Counted from the first letter of the stretch, positions 9,327 to 21,544 are shown. The stretch: DNA of 64,000 bases from Kocuria marina (GCA_014652975.1 BMZV01000006.1:1-64000), one strand, 5' to 3'. The notes: a model not told the origin generated them from the letters alone. Numbers and translations: made by a program.

Positions 9327-11954
9327 AAGGCCATCCACAGGTTCACCGTCCGCACCGTCCTACCCGAGTCGATCGCCGCACTCTCACGATTGGCCAAGAA
9401 CCTCCGATGGACGTGGCATCAGCCCACCGAGGACCTCTTCGCCGAACTCAACCCGCACGCGTGGGACGCGGTCCACGGGGACCCCGTCAAGCTCCTGGGC
9501 TCGCTCACGCGCGAGGAGATCCAGCAGATCGCCGCGGACCCCGAGCTCGTGGCGCGCATCCGCGACCTCGACGCCGATCTGGACACCTATCTCACCGAAC
9601 CCCAGTGGTACCAGCGCACGCAGGGCGAGGACGCCCCGGCGGCCGTGGCGTACTTCAGCGCCGAGTACGGCATCACGTCCGCGCTTCCGCAGTACTCGGG
9701 CGGACTCGGGATCCTCGCCGGGGACCACTTGAAGACCGCGTCCGACATGGGCGTGCCCGTGGTGGGCGTGGGATTGCTGTACCAGGCCGGGTACTTCAAG
9801 CAGTCGCTGTCCCGGGACGGCTGGCAGCAGGAGACCTACCCGGTGCTGGACCCGGACGAACTCCCTCTTACCTTGCTGCGCGAAGCGGACGGTACGCCCG
9901 CGCGCGTGGTCCTACCGCTGCCCGAGGGCCGCACGCTGTCCGCGCAGATTTGGCGGGCGGACGTGGGCCGCGTGCCGCTGCTGCTGCTGGACTCCAACAT
10001 CAGCGAGAACGACGACGCCGCACGCAACGTCACCGACCGGTTGTATGGCGGCGGCAGCGACCACCGGTTGTACCAGGAACTCTTGCTGGGCATGGGAGGG
10101 ATCCGGGCGCTGCGCGCGCACAGCAGGATCACGGGTGCGCCCACGCCGGAGGTCTACCACTGCAACGAGGGCCACGCGGGTTTCCTGGGCGTCGAGCGGA
10201 TCCAGGAACTCATGAACCCCGGGGCCGACGCCCAGGCCATGATGTGGGAGGAAGCACTCACCGCGGTGCGCGCCGCGACCGTGTTCACGACCCACACCCC
10301 GGTCCCGGCCGGCATCGACCGCTTCGAACGCGATCAGATCGCCCACGTCCTCGCCGCGGGGCTCGCCCCGGATGTCCCCTCCGAGCGCGTGCTTGAGCTG
10401 GGTGCGGAGACCATGCCGGGCGGTGACCCGAGCAAATTCAACATGGCGGTCATGGGGCTGCGGCTCGCCCAGCGTGCCAACGGCGTGGCCGAGCTCCACG
10501 GTGCCGTGTCCCGGTCCATGTTCCACGGGCTGTGGGAGGGCTTCGACACCGAGGAGGTCCCGATCACCTCGGTGACCAACGGCGTGCACGTCCCCTCCTG
10601 GATCGACCCCGCCGTGTGGCGCATGGCCGTGGACCCGGAGGAGAACGACACCAACCCGGCCGCTCGTTGGCGCAGGATCTACAACGTGTCCGACGCCGAG
10701 CTCTGGGCCACCCGCCGCGCCCTGCGGGAACGCCTCGTGCACGACGTCCGCGAGCGTCTACGGGCCTCGTGGAAGCGCCGCGGTGCCGCGGACGCGGAAC
10801 TGGGCTGGACGGAGTCCGTGTTGGACCCGGACGTGCTGACCATCGGTTTCGCACGCCGCGTCCCCACGTACAAGCGGCTCACGCTCATGCTGCGCAACCC
10901 GGAACGGCTCAAGCGGATCCTATTGGACCCCCGCCGCCCCGTGCAGTTGGTGGTCGCGGGCAAGTCCCACCCCGCGGACGAGATGGGCAAGCGGATGATC
11001 CAGGACCTCGTACGGTTCACGGATGATCCGCAGGTGCGTCACCGGATCGTGTTCCTGCCCAACTACGACATCGCCATGGCGCGTGTCCTGTTCCCGGGGT
11101 GCGACGTGTGGCTCAACAACCCGCTGCGTCCGCTCGAGGCGTGCGGGACATCCGGGATGAAGGCCGCGATCAACGGCGGGCTCAACCTCTCCGTCCTGGA
11201 CGGGTGGTGGGACGAGATGTACGACGGGCAGAACGGCTGGGCCATCCCCACCGCGGACAACAAGGCCGGCACGGACGAGCGCGATGACATCGAGGCCGCC
11301 GCGCTGTACGAACTCATCGAGAGCCACGTGGCACCGCGGTTCTACGGTGACGGTTCCGAGGACGCCACGACCGCGGCCGGACCCGACACCGCGCCGTCGC
11401 GAGCGAGCACCGTGCCGCACCAGTGGCTCGCCATGGTGCGCCACACACTCGCGACCCTCGGGCCCAAGGTCTCCGCCCGGCGGATGCTCACCGACTACGT
11501 CAACGAGCTGTACGTCCCCGCGTGCGTCGCCGGCCGGCGCGTGACCACGGACGACGGCGCCCTGGCCCGCGGCACGGCCCACTGGGTCGAGCGCGTGCGT
11601 ACCGCGTGGCCGCAGCTGCGGATCGAGCACGTGGACGCACACGGTGTGCGCCAGGAACCGCAGATCGGTGACGAGCTCACGGTCAACGCGTACGTAGATC
11701 TGGGCGAGCTGACCCCCGAGGACGTGACCGTGCAGGTCAGCTACGGGCGCGTCTCGGAAACCGATCACATCCACGAACGGTCCTACGCCACGCTCGAGGA
11801 CGTGATCGAGCTGGGTGGGGGACGCATGACGTTCTCCGGGCCCATCACGATCGACCGCTCCGGCCCGTTCGGGTACACCGTGAGGGTGTTGCCGCGCCAC
11901 GACGAGTTGGCCTCACCGGCCGAACTCGCTCTCGTGCGCAACGCTGGGGACTGA
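9324..11954 (+). CDS. glgP: Glycogen/alpha-glucan phosphorylase
   Basis: 876 residues from the GTG at 9324; the open frame extends far upstream but that part overlaps glgE on the other strand and looks like a shadow. GlgP releases glucose 1-phosphate from alpha-1,4-glucans with pyridoxal phosphate. It belongs to the actinobacterial/archaeal-type branch: VAYFSAEYGI and the N-terminal SIAALSRLAKNLRWTW are visible. The cofactor lysine is K613 in EACGTSGMKAAINGG. A C-terminal extension of about 130 residues (from about 745) includes a beta-rich domain (ELTPEDVTVQVSYGRV) usual in this branch. It is divergent from glgE and convergent with glgX (17-base gap), which places glucan synthesis and breakdown side by side. 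Confidence 0.95.
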   Translation: MKAIHRFTVRTVLPESIAALSRLAKNLRWTWHQPTEDLFAELNPHAWDAVHGDPVKLLGSLTREEIQQIAADPELVARIRDLDADLDTYLTEPQWYQRTQGEDAPAAVAYFSAEYGITSALPQYSGGLGILAGDHLKTASDMGVPVVGVGLLYQAGYFKQSLSRDGWQQETYPVLDPDELPLTLLREADGTPARVVLPLPEGRTLSAQIWRADVGRVPLLLLDSNISENDDAARNVTDRLYGGGSDHRLYQELLLGMGGIRALRAHSRITGAPTPEVYHCNEGHAGFLGVERIQELMNPGADAQAMMWEEALTAVRAATVFTTHTPVPAGIDRFERDQIAHVLAAGLAPDVPSERVLELGAETMPGGDPSKFNMAVMGLRLAQRANGVAELHGAVSRSMFHGLWEGFDTEEVPITSVTNGVHVPSWIDPAVWRMAVDPEENDTNPAARWRRIYNVSDAELWATRRALRERLVHDVRERLRASWKRRGAADAELGWTESVLDPDVLTIGFARRVPTYKRLTLMLRNPERLKRILLDPRRPVQLVVAGKSHPADEMGKRMIQDLVRFTDDPQVRHRIVFLPNYDIAMARVLFPGCDVWLNNPLRPLEACGTSGMKAAINGGLNLSVLDGWWDEMYDGQNGWAIPTADNKAGTDERDDIEAAALYELIESHVAPRFYGDGSEDATTAAGPDTAPSRASTVPHQWLAMVRHTLATLGPKVSARRMLTDYVNELYVPACVAGRRVTTDDGALARGTAHWVERVRTAWPQLRIEHVDAHGVRQEPQIGDELTVNAYVDLGELTPEDVTVQVSYGRVSETDHIHERSYATLEDVIELGGGRMTFSGPITIDRSGPFGYTVRVLPRHDELASPAELALVRNAGD

Positions 11955-11971
11955 CGTCCGGCCCGCCCGGT

Positions 11972-14102
<2,131 letters not shown>

Positions 14103-14116
<14 letters not shown>

Positions 14117-15071
14117 GCCGGCGCGCGATCTCGTACAGCGTGATCCCCACCGCCATGGACGCGTTGAGGGACTCCATCGCGGATTCGATGGGGATCGACA
14201 CGATCGCGTCGCAGTGCTCCGTCACCAGGCGGGACAGGCCCTTGCCCTCGGAACCCACGACCACCACGAGGGGCTCGGTGGCCAACTCGAGCTGCGGCAG
14301 GTCCACGTCCCCGCCGCCGTCGAGGCCGACCACGAAGTAGCCCTGCTTCTTGCAGTTCTCGAGCGTGCGCGTGAGGTTCGTGGCCTTGGCCACGGGGACG
14401 CGCGCCGCAGCACCCGAACTCGTCTTCCACGCCGTGGCCGTGACCCCGGCGGAGCGGCGCTCGGGCAGGATGACCCCGTCCCCGGCGAACGCGGAGACGC
14501 TGCGGATGATCGCACCCAGGTTGCGGGGATCGGTGATCCCGTCCGCCGCGATGAGCAGGGGCGGGCGGGAATCCTCGCCCCGGTCGGCCATGAGGGAGGC
14601 CGCGAGCTCGTCCGCGTCCTGGTAGTCGTACGGCGGGACCTGCAGCACCACACCCTGATGAATCGCGTCCGCTGAGAGCCGGTCCAGCTCGCCGCGCGAG
14701 GCCTCGAGCGTAGGCACCTGGGCCTCGGCGCACAACTGCAGGATGTCCTTGACGCGGTCGTCCATCTCGATCTTGGTGGCCACGAACAACGTCTTGGCGG
14801 GCACCCCGGCGCGCAGGGCCTCCAGCACGGCGTTGCGCCCCGTGACGAGGTCCTCCTTGATGGGCCCGGCCCCCGTGCGGGACGGACGCCGGTGCAGGTT
14901 CTGCTGCTTGCGCGCGACCGCCTGCTTGGCCTTGTACGCCTTGTGGTAGACGCGGTCCTCGGCCTTGGGCGTGGGGCCGCGGCCCTCCAGGCCCTTGCGG
15001 CGCTGGCCGCCGCTACCCACGACCGGACCCTTCTTCTTGCGCGTGGCTCCGGGTCGGTTCTTCTGGGCCAT
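14103..15071 (-). CDS. rlmB: 23S rRNA 2'-O-methyltransferase RlmB (TrmH family)
   Basis: 322 residues from the ATG of MAQKNRPGATRKKKG; CGGAG lies 8 bases upstream, which favours this over the earlier in-frame start at 15101. SPOUT-fold SAM-dependent enzyme, expected to methylate the ribose of a conserved guanosine (G2251) in 23S rRNA. Residues 1-80 are very basic and probably bind RNA. A substrate-binding domain (LVTGRNAVLEALRAG) follows, then the SPOUT domain with VVVGSEGKGLSRLV and SIPIESAMESLNASMA, which form the knot. It overlaps glgX by 14 bases. Confidence 0.93.
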
Positions 15072-15155
15072 GGTCAGTACTCCGTGTCTGTCACGGGTCA
15101 CGGCCCGCGGGCCGCCCCGGGGTGGTCGGCGATCTGGCTCCAGTTTAGGCCAGGC

Positions 15156-16598
15156 TCATCCCCCCACGGACCACTCGGACCCCCGGGCGCCGTCCTTCAC
15201 GACGACGCTGGCAGCGGCCAGCTGGTCCCGGATCCGGTCCGCGAGCGCCCAGTCCTTCGCCTCACGCGCGGCGGCACGCTGGGCCAGCAGGTCCTGGACG
15301 AGGGAGTCGAGCGCGCGGTGCTCGGCGCCGTCGGCGTCCCGAGCGCCGTCGAGACTCATCAAGGGGAGCAATCCCAGGACGTCGGACATGCCCGCGATCG
15401 CGGAGACGAGCGGCTGGGCGGTCGCGGCCTCCGGGCCCGAGAGAGCCGTGTTGGCCGCGCGCACCGTCTCGTGCAGCACCGCGAGCGCGCGGGGCACGTT
15501 GAGGTCGTCGTCCATGACCGCGACGAACTCCTCAGGCACATCCGTGTGCTCCCAGGACACGCTGAGTCCGGAATGCTGCGCGGCCGCGAGGACGGCTTCC
15601 ACGCGCTCGACGGCGGCGGTGGCCTCCCGCAGGGACGTGGGCCGGTAGTCCAGCACGGAACGGTAGTGGGCCTGGCCCAGGTAGTAGCGCACGGCGAGCG
15701 GCCGTGCTTCCGCGAGCATGCTCGCCGGGGAGACCGTGTTGCCGATTGACTTGGACATCTTCTCGCCCTCGTACGTCACGAGCCCGTTGTGCAGCCAGAA
15801 GTTGGCGAACGGGCGGCCCGCCGCGGTGGACTGGGCGAGCTCGTTCTCGTGGTGCGGGAAACGCAGGTCTAGGCCGCCGCCGTGGATGTCGAAGTGCGCG
15901 CCCAGGTATTTGTGGGCCATGGCCGAGCACTCCAGGTGCCAGCCGGGGCGGCCGCGGCCCCACGGGGAATCCCACGACGCCGTGGCGGGCTCGCCCTCCT
16001 TGTGTCCCTTCCACAGCGCGAAGTCGCGGGGATCGCGCTTGCCGCGGGGATCGGCGTCCGGGGCGTCCTGCATGTCCTCCACGCGTTGCCGGGTGAGTTC
16101 GCCGTAGCGGGGCCACGAACGGACGTCGAAGTAGACGTCGCCGGAATCGTCGAGTGCGGGGTACGCGTGCCCGGCGTCGATCAGCTCCTGGATCAGCGAG
16201 TGCATCTCCGGGACGTGGCCCGTGGCCCGGGGTTCGTACGTGGGGGCCTCGATACCGAGCGCGGAGTAGGCCCGCCCGAACACACCCTCGAACCGGTAGG
16301 CCAGCGCCCACCATGGTTCGCGCGGGTGGTCACCCTGGTAGTCGTTCTCGAACGAGGCGTGCGCGTTGGCCAGGATCTTGTCGTCGATGTCCGTCACGTT
16401 GCGCACCGTGGTGACCTCGTAGCCACGGAAGCGCAGCCAGCGGGCCAGGATGTCGAACACGAGCGCGGAACGCACGTGGCCGATGTGCGGTGCGCCCTGC
16501 ACCGTGGCACCGCAGTAGTAGAGGCCCGCCTCGCCGGGTCGCACGGGGACGAAGTCCTTGACGGTCGCGGAAGCGGTGTCGTAGAAGCGCAAAGTCAC
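15156..16598 (-). CDS. cysS: Cysteinyl-tRNA synthetase
   Basis: 480 residues, normal length. Class I synthetase charging tRNA-Cys. The HIGH motif is at 38-41 (APHIGHVRSA) and KMSKS at 280-284. The zinc ligands that select cysteine are visible as C29 (YYCGAT), C224 (HLECSA), H249 and E253 (RFPHHENELA). The C-terminal DALR-type anticodon domain follows. The GTG start is supported by TAGACT 6 bases upstream (leaderless). It lies between rlmB and ispF on the same strand, the common actinobacterial order ispD-ispF-cysS-rlmB. Confidence 0.96.
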   Translation of the reverse strand: MTLRFYDTASATVKDFVPVRPGEAGLYYCGATVQGAPHIGHVRSALVFDILARWLRFRGYEVTTVRNVTDIDDKILANAHASFENDYQGDHPREPWWALAYRFEGVFGRAYSALGIEAPTYEPRATGHVPEMHSLIQELIDAGHAYPALDDSGDVYFDVRSWPRYGELTRQRVEDMQDAPDADPRGKRDPRDFALWKGHKEGEPATASWDSPWGRGRPGWHLECSAMAHKYLGAHFDIHGGGLDLRFPHHENELAQSTAAGRPFANFWLHNGLVTYEGEKMSKSIGNTVSPASMLAEARPLAVRYYLGQAHYRSVLDYRPTSLREATAAVERVEAVLAAAQHSGLSVSWEHTDVPEEFVAVMDDDLNVPRALAVLHETVRAANTALSGPEAATAQPLVSAIAGMSDVLGLLPLMSLDGARDADGAEHRALDSLVQDLLAQRAAAREAKDWALADRIRDQLAAASVVVKDGARGSEWSVGG

Positions 16599-16610
16599 CC
16601 TGCCAGTCTA
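16596..16610 (-). promoter_or_regulatory. Leaderless promoter of cysS
   Basis: Minus-strand TAGACT (16610-16605), then 6 bases, then the GTG at 16598. This gives cysS its own promoter although it follows ispF on the same strand. Confidence 0.55.
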
Positions 16611-16736
16611 ACGGGGTGGCGCCGCACGCTCGCGGCGGGCGGGTTCGGTCGGCCGGCACTACTGGCGGGCTCCCCCGGTGGACTCGACCGGTCTGCTGGG
16701 TTGCGGCCGGTGGGCTCGGTCGCCGCCCGTTTGAGC

Positions 16737-17270
16737 TCAGCCGTGCGGGAACACGATCGCGGTGGCGATCGCCGCGAGACCCTCGCCCCGGCCCGTGAGC
16801 CCCAGAGCGTCCGTGGTGGTCGCGCTCAGGTGCACCGGCGCGCCAGCCGCTTCCGTGAGCACCGCGGCGGCCTCGTCCCGCCGAGGGGAGAACTTGGGCC
16901 GGTCGCCCACGAGCTGGACGGAGACATTGCCCACCCGGAAGCCGGCCTCGGTCACGATCCGCACTGCCTCCGAGAGGATCCGACACCCCGAGGCCCCGGC
17001 GAACTCCGGGCGGTCCGTTCCGAAGTGCGCTCCCAGGTCCCCCACGCCGGCCGCGGAGAACAGCGCGTCCGCCGCGGCGTGTGCCACGACGTCCCCGTCC
17101 GAGTGCCCGCTCAGTCCCGGCTCGCCGGGCCACATGAGTCCGGCGATCCACAGCGGGGTGCCCTCCGGGCCGAACGCGTGCACGTCCACCCCGATCCCCA
17201 CGAGCGGAACGGGGTACGGCTGGGGTTCCGGGGTCGATGGATCGGCGGGGCCTGGGGTTGCGTCAGTCAT
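16737..17270 (-). CDS. ispF: 2-C-methyl-D-erythritol 2,4-cyclodiphosphate synthase
   Basis: 177 residues from the ATG of MTDATPGP. Fifth enzyme of the MEP isoprenoid pathway. The metal site GIGVDVHAF (Asp-x-His) is at about 26-34, followed by [18 protein letters not shown] and the C-terminal [17 protein letters not shown] that binds CDP. The start overlaps the last 8 bases of ispD (ATGACTGA), so the pair is translationally coupled. A 20-residue Pro-rich N-terminus precedes the fold. Confidence 0.96.
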   Translation of the reverse strand: MTDATPGPADPSTPEPQPYPVPLVGIGVDVHAFGPEGTPLWIAGLMWPGEPGLSGHSDGDVVAHAAADALFSAAGVGDLGAHFGTDRPEFAGASGCRILSEAVRIVTEAGFRVGNVSVQLVGDRPKFSPRRDEAAAVLTEAAGAPVHLSATTTDALGLTGRGEGLAAIATAIVFPHG

Positions 17271-18111
17271 GCGGCCATTGTGCCGGACAGGCCGAGTCCC
17301 GCTCACGCACGATCGCGTGGGCGAGTACCAGGTCCAGGGGACGGGTGATCTTGAAGGACTCCTCGTCCCCGGCCACGAATTCCACGGGGTGTTCGGGGGC
17401 GAACAGTTCCACAAGACTCGCATCGTCCGTGATGCCTTCGGGATCCCCTGCGGAGCCCGTCACCGTGGTGGCCGCCTCTGCCGTTCGAACACTGTGCCCG
17501 AGCTGGGGGTCCTCCCCCGTGGCGTCCAGTGGGCCGTCCGGGAGCAGACCGGCCGCGCGGTTCACCCGTTCGAGCAGTGCACGGTCGAAACCCTGGGGTG
17601 TCTGGACGCTGCGCAGCCCCGCCCGGTCCACCGTCCCGGTACTGCGCCCGTGGGTGTCCACACCGCGCACGGTGTCGGTCACCGGGGTCACGGGAACCAC
17701 GGCCTGTGCACCCGTATGCAGGGCGGTGACCACCCGCTCGAGGACGGCGGGCGGGGTGAGACAGCGAGCGGCGTCGTGCACCAGGACGTGGGTGACACCC
17801 GCGGGCAGGGCGGTCAGTGCTGCCGCGACCGACTGGGCGCGTGTGGCACCCCCGGTCACGGCCGCGGCCCCCGCGGCGCGCGCGACGGCCGTGAGGTCCG
17901 TGTCTCCGGCGGGCACGGTCACGATCACCGCGGCACCGGGCAGGGTCCCGCACACCGTGGCAAGCGCGTGCTCCAGGATCGGTCGACCGGCCACGGGGAC
18001 GAGCGCCTTGGGCATCCCGTACCCGAGCCGCGTGCCGGAACCGGCGGCCACGACAATGACGGCGAGCCCGTCCATGGCGGACGGGCTCGCGAGGTCGGAA
18101 ATCTGGGACAC
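17263..18111 (-). CDS. ispD: 2-C-methyl-D-erythritol 4-phosphate cytidylyltransferase
   Basis: 282 residues from a GTG at 18111, or 270 from the ATG at 18075 that opens [16 protein letters not shown]; the family normally begins close to that motif, so the second start deserves weight. IspD forms CDP-methylerythritol from CTP and MEP. Visible are the nucleotide loop [29 protein letters not shown] and the late [13 protein letters not shown]. The protein is some 40 residues longer than E. coli IspD. It follows carD by 18 bases and overlaps ispF by 8, forming carD-ispD-ispF. Confidence 0.94.
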   Translation of the reverse strand: MSQISDLASPSAMDGLAVIVVAAGSGTRLGYGMPKALVPVAGRPILEHALATVCGTLPGAAVIVTVPAGDTDLTAVARAAGAAAVTGGATRAQSVAAALTALPAGVTHVLVHDAARCLTPPAVLERVVTALHTGAQAVVPVTPVTDTVRGVDTHGRSTGTVDRAGLRSVQTPQGFDRALLERVNRAAGLLPDGPLDATGEDPQLGHSVRTAEAATTVTGSAGDPEGITDDASLVELFAPEHPVEFVAGDEESFKITRPLDLVLAHAIVRERDSACPAQWPHD

Positions 18112-18129
18112 GAAGACGTGCTACGGGAA

Positions 18130-18615
18130 TCAGGCCGCGGACAGGATGTCGTCCAGGCGCTTCTCCGCTTCTTCCTCGTCGATCTTCTTGGCCAGTGCCA
18201 GCTCGGAGGTGAGGATCTGGCGGGCCTTGGTCAGCATGCGCTTCTCGCCGGCGGAGAGGCCCTTGCCGCGATCGCGGCGCCACAGATCACGCACGACCTC
18301 GGCGACCTTGAGGACGTCGCCGGAGGCGAGCTTCTCGAGGTTGGCCTTGTAGCGGCGCGACCAGTTGGAGGCTTCCTCGGCGTCCTTGGCCTGCAGGACC
18401 GCGATGACCTCCTTGAGGCCTTCCTCGTCCACGACGTCCCGCACACCCACGAGATCGACGTTCTCCGCCGGGACCTCGATCATGAGATCGCCCTGGGTGA
18501 CCTTCAACCGGAGATACATCTTCTCCTCACCCTTGATGGTTCGAGTCTTGATCTCCTCGATAGTTGCGGCACCGTGGTGCGGATAGACAACCGTTTCGCC
18601 AACCTCAAAAACCAT
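18130..18615 (-). CDS. carD: CarD-family RNA polymerase-binding regulator
   Basis: 161 residues from the ATG of [24 protein letters not shown] sits upstream, so I prefer it over the GTG two codons earlier. CarD binds the RNA polymerase beta lobe and stabilises open complexes, notably at rRNA promoters, and is essential in mycobacteria. The N-terminal Tudor-like domain spans about 1-60. The helical C-terminal domain holds the conserved [18 protein letters not shown] and the DNA-contacting region with W. The gene leads the carD-ispD-ispF group. Confidence 0.95.
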   Translation of the reverse strand: MVFEVGETVVYPHHGAATIEEIKTRTIKGEEKMYLRLKVTQGDLMIEVPAENVDLVGVRDVVDEEGLKEVIAVLQAKDAEEASNWSRRYKANLEKLASGDVLKVAEVVRDLWRRDRGKGLSAGEKRMLTKARQILTSELALAKKIDEEEAEKRLDDILSAA

Positions 18616-18639
18616 GCACAAACCCCTTTCAGCCCGCCA

Positions 18640-18645
18640 AGTCTA
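18640..18645 (-). promoter_or_regulatory. -10 box of carD
   Basis: Minus-strand TAGACT 24 bases before the carD ATG, leaving room for a short leader containing the AAAGGGG ribosome site. No good -35 is visible. Confidence 0.4.
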
Positions 18646-18861
18646 CCACGGTGTATGATTGCCCACCTTTCCGCGAGCCCCGTCCGTGGCCGCTCCACGA
18701 ACCGCATCACGGGGCCTTATGGAGGCCACCCGGGAAGCGCCCGGGCGGGTGTGCGTGACCCGGCCGTGCGGCGTCGTCGTCACTCCATAAGCGCGCGTAC
18801 CACGGGCCCACGGGCGCGCCACGAACGGGGCGCGGATGCAGACGATCCGTGGCCAAACCGA

Positions 18862-18867
18862 TAGACT
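18862..18867 (+). promoter_or_regulatory. -10 box of the lipoprotein gene
   Basis: TAGACT 48 bases before the GTG of the lipoprotein gene at 18916; this predicts a leader of about 40 bases holding a GAGGAG ribosome site. Confidence 0.4.
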
Positions 18868-18915
18868 GACTGCAGATTTTGCACCCGCTGTCAGAGAGCC
18901 CGAGGAGTTCGTGCC

Positions 18916-19455
18916 GTGAAGAACGCCGCCCACAAGAAGTTGCAGCACCTCGGAATGGGTGCGGCGGCACTCGCCGTCCTGACCGGTGTGAGCGGGTGCG
19001 CGTACATCAGCCCGCAGGCCACCATGGACAGCTACGCCCCGACGGACGGGATCCAGATGGACCTGGGTGACGTCCAGCTGCGCAACATCCTGGTCGTCGC
19101 CGAGGACGAGAACTCCGAGGGCCGCGTGTTGGGCACCCTGATCAACACCGGCGACCAGACCGAGACCGTCACCATGGACGCCAATGGCGCCCGCGCGAGC
19201 GTGGAGGTCCCCGCCAACCAGGAGGTCGTGCTCGAGAAGTCCCGGCCCGTGCTGTTGGACCGCGCCGGCGCGAACCCCGGCCTGATGGTGGACACCACGT
19301 TCACCGCGGACGACCAGGACCAGACCACCCAGGTCCCCGTCCTGGACCACACCTACCCGCGCTACGCATCCTTCGTCCCCGGCGGCGCACCGTCCACCCC
19401 GGCCAACCCCTCCAACACTCCGGCCCCCGCGGGCGAGGCGCACGGCGGGCACTGA
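18916..19455 (+). CDS. Conserved actinobacterial lipoprotein, function unknown
   Basis: 179 residues from a GTG with GAGGAG about 10 bases upstream. The N-terminus has Lys/His residues, a hydrophobic stretch (GMGAAALAVLTG) and the lipobox VSGC, so it should be lipid-anchored outside the membrane. The mature part (about 30-150) is predicted to be beta-rich (IQMDLGDVQLRNILVVAEDE, GRVLGTLINTGDQTETVTM), recalling small extracellular copper-chaperone or DUF461-like folds, but I see no metal-binding Met/His cluster. The last 25 residues are Pro/Ala-rich and end in His-Gly-Gly-His. It is convergent with regX3 across a strong terminator. No function can be assigned. Confidence 0.85.
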   Translation: MKNAAHKKLQHLGMGAAALAVLTGVSGCAYISPQATMDSYAPTDGIQMDLGDVQLRNILVVAEDENSEGRVLGTLINTGDQTETVTMDANGARASVEVPANQEVVLEKSRPVLLDRAGANPGLMVDTTFTADDQDQTTQVPVLDHTYPRYASFVPGGAPSTPANPSNTPAPAGEAHGGH

Positions 19456-19485
19456 CCCCTTACACCACCCACGCCGACCGGCGCG

Positions 19486-19528
19486 AGCGAGCGCCCGGGC
19501 CCCGAACACGAGGGTCCGGGCGCTCGCT
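19486..19528. terminator. Bidirectional terminator between lipoprotein gene and regX3
   Basis: Arms 19486-19503 and 19512-19528 (AGCGAGCGCCCGGGCCCC against GGGTCCGGGCGCTCGCT) pair over 17 bases with one G-U, loop of 8, followed by TTCTCC. It lies between two convergent genes and can serve both. Confidence 0.85.
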
Positions 19529-19619
19529 TTCTCCGACCGGTGTACAGACGGAAGAACCGCACCCTGCTAAGGGGGCGCTCCTTACGTCATACGGGTGCCG
19601 CTCGGTGGAGGCGTCGGGA

Positions 19620-20300
19620 TCAGGGCTCGAACTTGTACCCGAGACCGCGCACGGTCACGATGTGCTGCGGCGCGGACGGCTCCGGTTCCACCTTGGAACG
19701 CAGCCGCTTGATGTGCACGTCCAGGGTCTTGGTGTCCCCCACATAGTCGGAACCCCACACCCGGTCGATGAGCTGGCCCCGGGTGAGCACGCGGCCCGCG
19801 TTGCGCAGCAGCATCTCCAGCAGTTCGAACTCCTTGAGCGGCATGGCCACCGGCTCCCCGCCCACGTGGACCACGTGACGCTCGACGTCCATCCGCACGG
19901 GACCCGCGGCGACCGTGGCCGTGATCAGTTCCTCCGGTTCGGAATGCCGCCGCAGCACCGCCCGGATCCGCGCCACGAGTTCGCGCGACGAATACGGCTT
20001 AGTCACGTAGTCGTCCGCGCCGAGCTCCAACCCGAGCACCTTGTCGATCTCCGCGTCCTTGGCGGTGAGCATGATAATCGGGACCGTGGAGCGCTGCCGG
20101 ATCTGTTTGCAGACCTCGGTCCCTGACTGGCCGGGCAGCATGAGGTCCAACAGGACGAGGTCCGCGCCGGTGCGGTCGAACTGCGCCACGGCCTCGAGCC
20201 CGTCCGCGACCACGGTGACCTCGAACCCCTCACGGCCCAGCAGGTACGCCAACGGGTCGCTCAGGGATTCCTCGTCCTCGATCATGAGAATCTGGGTCAC
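19620..20300 (-). CDS. regX3: Response regulator RegX3 (phosphate-responsive, OmpR family)
   Basis: 226 residues. Receiver domain (1-115) with acidic pair E8-D9, phospho-acceptor D52 in LVLLDLMLPG and conserved K in DYVTKPYSS; winged-helix DNA-binding domain (about 130-225) with LKEFELLEMLLRNAGRVLTRGQL and the C-terminal VRGLGYKFEP. It is the DNA-binding partner of SenX3 and activates phosphate-starvation genes in actinobacteria. The GTG start overlaps the senX3 stop by 4 bases (GTGA). Likely targets in the window are phoU, pst and possibly pit. Confidence 0.95.
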   Translation of the reverse strand: MTQILMIEDEESLSDPLAYLLGREGFEVTVVADGLEAVAQFDRTGADLVLLDLMLPGQSGTEVCKQIRQRSTVPIIMLTAKDAEIDKVLGLELGADDYVTKPYSSRELVARIRAVLRRHSEPEELITATVAAGPVRMDVERHVVHVGGEPVAMPLKEFELLEMLLRNAGRVLTRGQLIDRVWGSDYVGDTKTLDVHIKRLRSKVEPEPSAPQHIVTVRGLGYKFEP

Positions 20301-21484
20301 GCGCGCTCCTCCACTCGCTGTTTACGCAGCCCTCCGCGCGGGGGCTCCGCCTGGTCCTCGGGTTCCTCCATGGGCGGCAGCACGAGGGTGAACGTGGACC
20401 CCCGGCCCGGCTGGGACCACACGGAGACCTCCCCGCCGTGCTGCGCCATGACGTGTTTGACGATGCTCAATCCCAGACCGGTACCCCCGGTCTGGCGGGA
20501 CCGAGCGCTGTCCACCCGGTAGAAACGTTCGAAGATCCTGTCCTGCTCGGTCTCCGTGATGCCGGGGCCCTGATCCGTGACGGTGATGTGCGCCATCCCC
20601 TCCCGCTCCCGCAGGCCGATGCCCACGCGGGTGTTCTCCGGGGAGTACCGCACGGCGTTGTCGATCAGGTTGCGCACCGCGGTCACGAGCATGTCCGGGT
20701 CCCCGAACACGGGGGTCTCGATCCGCCCGCCCACCTTGATGCTGATGTTCTTGGCCTCCGCGGCCAGTTTGTTCCGGTCCACGGCCTCACGCACCGCGCG
20801 GTTGAGATCCACGGCAGTGCCTTTGGCCACCACGTCCGTGGCCTGCAACCGGGACAGTTCGATGATGTCCTGCACGAGCGCACTCAGCCTCATGGACTCG
20901 CGCTGCAGGCTCGCGGCGAAGTGGCGGACCGCGTCCTGGTCCTCCGCGGCGTCCTCGATGGCCTCGGACAACAGGCTGATGGCGCCCACGGGCGTCTTCA
21001 ACTCGTGGGAGACGTTGGCCACGAAGTCGGTGCGGATGGACTGGGCGCGCACGATCTCGGTCTGGTCGTCCGCGAGCAACAGGATGTACTCGTCCGCGAT
21101 GGTCACGACCCGCACGTCCAGCACGATCGACCCGTGTTGGAACTGCCCGCGGGTCAGCTCCAGGCGCTTCTCCTCCACGACGCCGTTGCGGCGCGTATTG
21201 CGGATCATCTCCAGCAGGTCCTGGTGCACCACCGTGTGCCCGCGCACAATCCCGTACGCGTAGGACGCGGGGGACGCGCGCACGACGCCGTCCACGCCGT
21301 CGACCACGACGTACGCGAGGCCCAGCGCCGCGAGGATCTCCGCGGTGCCCTCGGGCAGCGTGGGTTCCTGGACGTCCGCCAGCGAATGGCGACGCCGCTG
21401 GCTCACCCGCACGGCGATCACCCCGCTGATGCCGAGCAAGAAGCCGATGAAACCGGCCAGCAGGGCAATCGACGTATCGCTCAC
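20297..21484 (-). CDS. senX3: Sensor histidine kinase SenX3
   Basis: 395 residues. One clear membrane helix at about 6-26 (LLAGFIGFLLGISGVIAV), a PAS-like region (about 45-145), the HisKA dimerisation domain with H160 in DFVANVSHELKTPVGA, and a HATPase domain with N box (LIDNAVRYSPENT), DQGPGI and GGTGLGLSIVKHV. SenX3 controls RegX3 according to phosphate supply, relayed by PhoU and the Pst transporter. The GTG start is set by TAAGCT 6 bases upstream (leaderless). It is divergent from phoU. Confidence 0.95.
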   Translation of the reverse strand: MSDTSIALLAGFIGFLLGISGVIAVRVSQRRRHSLADVQEPTLPEGTAEILAALGLAYVVVDGVDGVVRASPASYAYGIVRGHTVVHQDLLEMIRNTRRNGVVEEKRLELTRGQFQHGSIVLDVRVVTIADEYILLLADDQTEIVRAQSIRTDFVANVSHELKTPVGAISLLSEAIEDAAEDQDAVRHFAASLQRESMRLSALVQDIIELSRLQATDVVAKGTAVDLNRAVREAVDRNKLAAEAKNISIKVGGRIETPVFGDPDMLVTAVRNLIDNAVRYSPENTRVGIGLREREGMAHITVTDQGPGITETEQDRIFERFYRVDSARSRQTGGTGLGLSIVKHVMAQHGGEVSVWSQPGRGSTFTLVLPPMEEPEDQAEPPRGGLRKQRVEERA

Positions 21485-21496
21485 GGTGTCAGCTTA
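21482..21496 (-). promoter_or_regulatory. Leaderless promoter of senX3-regX3
   Basis: Minus-strand TAAGCT (21496-21491), 6 bases, then GTG at 21484. The PHO-box-like repeats start about 50 bases upstream of it. Confidence 0.55.
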
Positions 21497-21544
21497 GACG
21501 GCCCGCCCGGACGCACCCCGGTGATCCGCGCCCCGTGGGGGCCG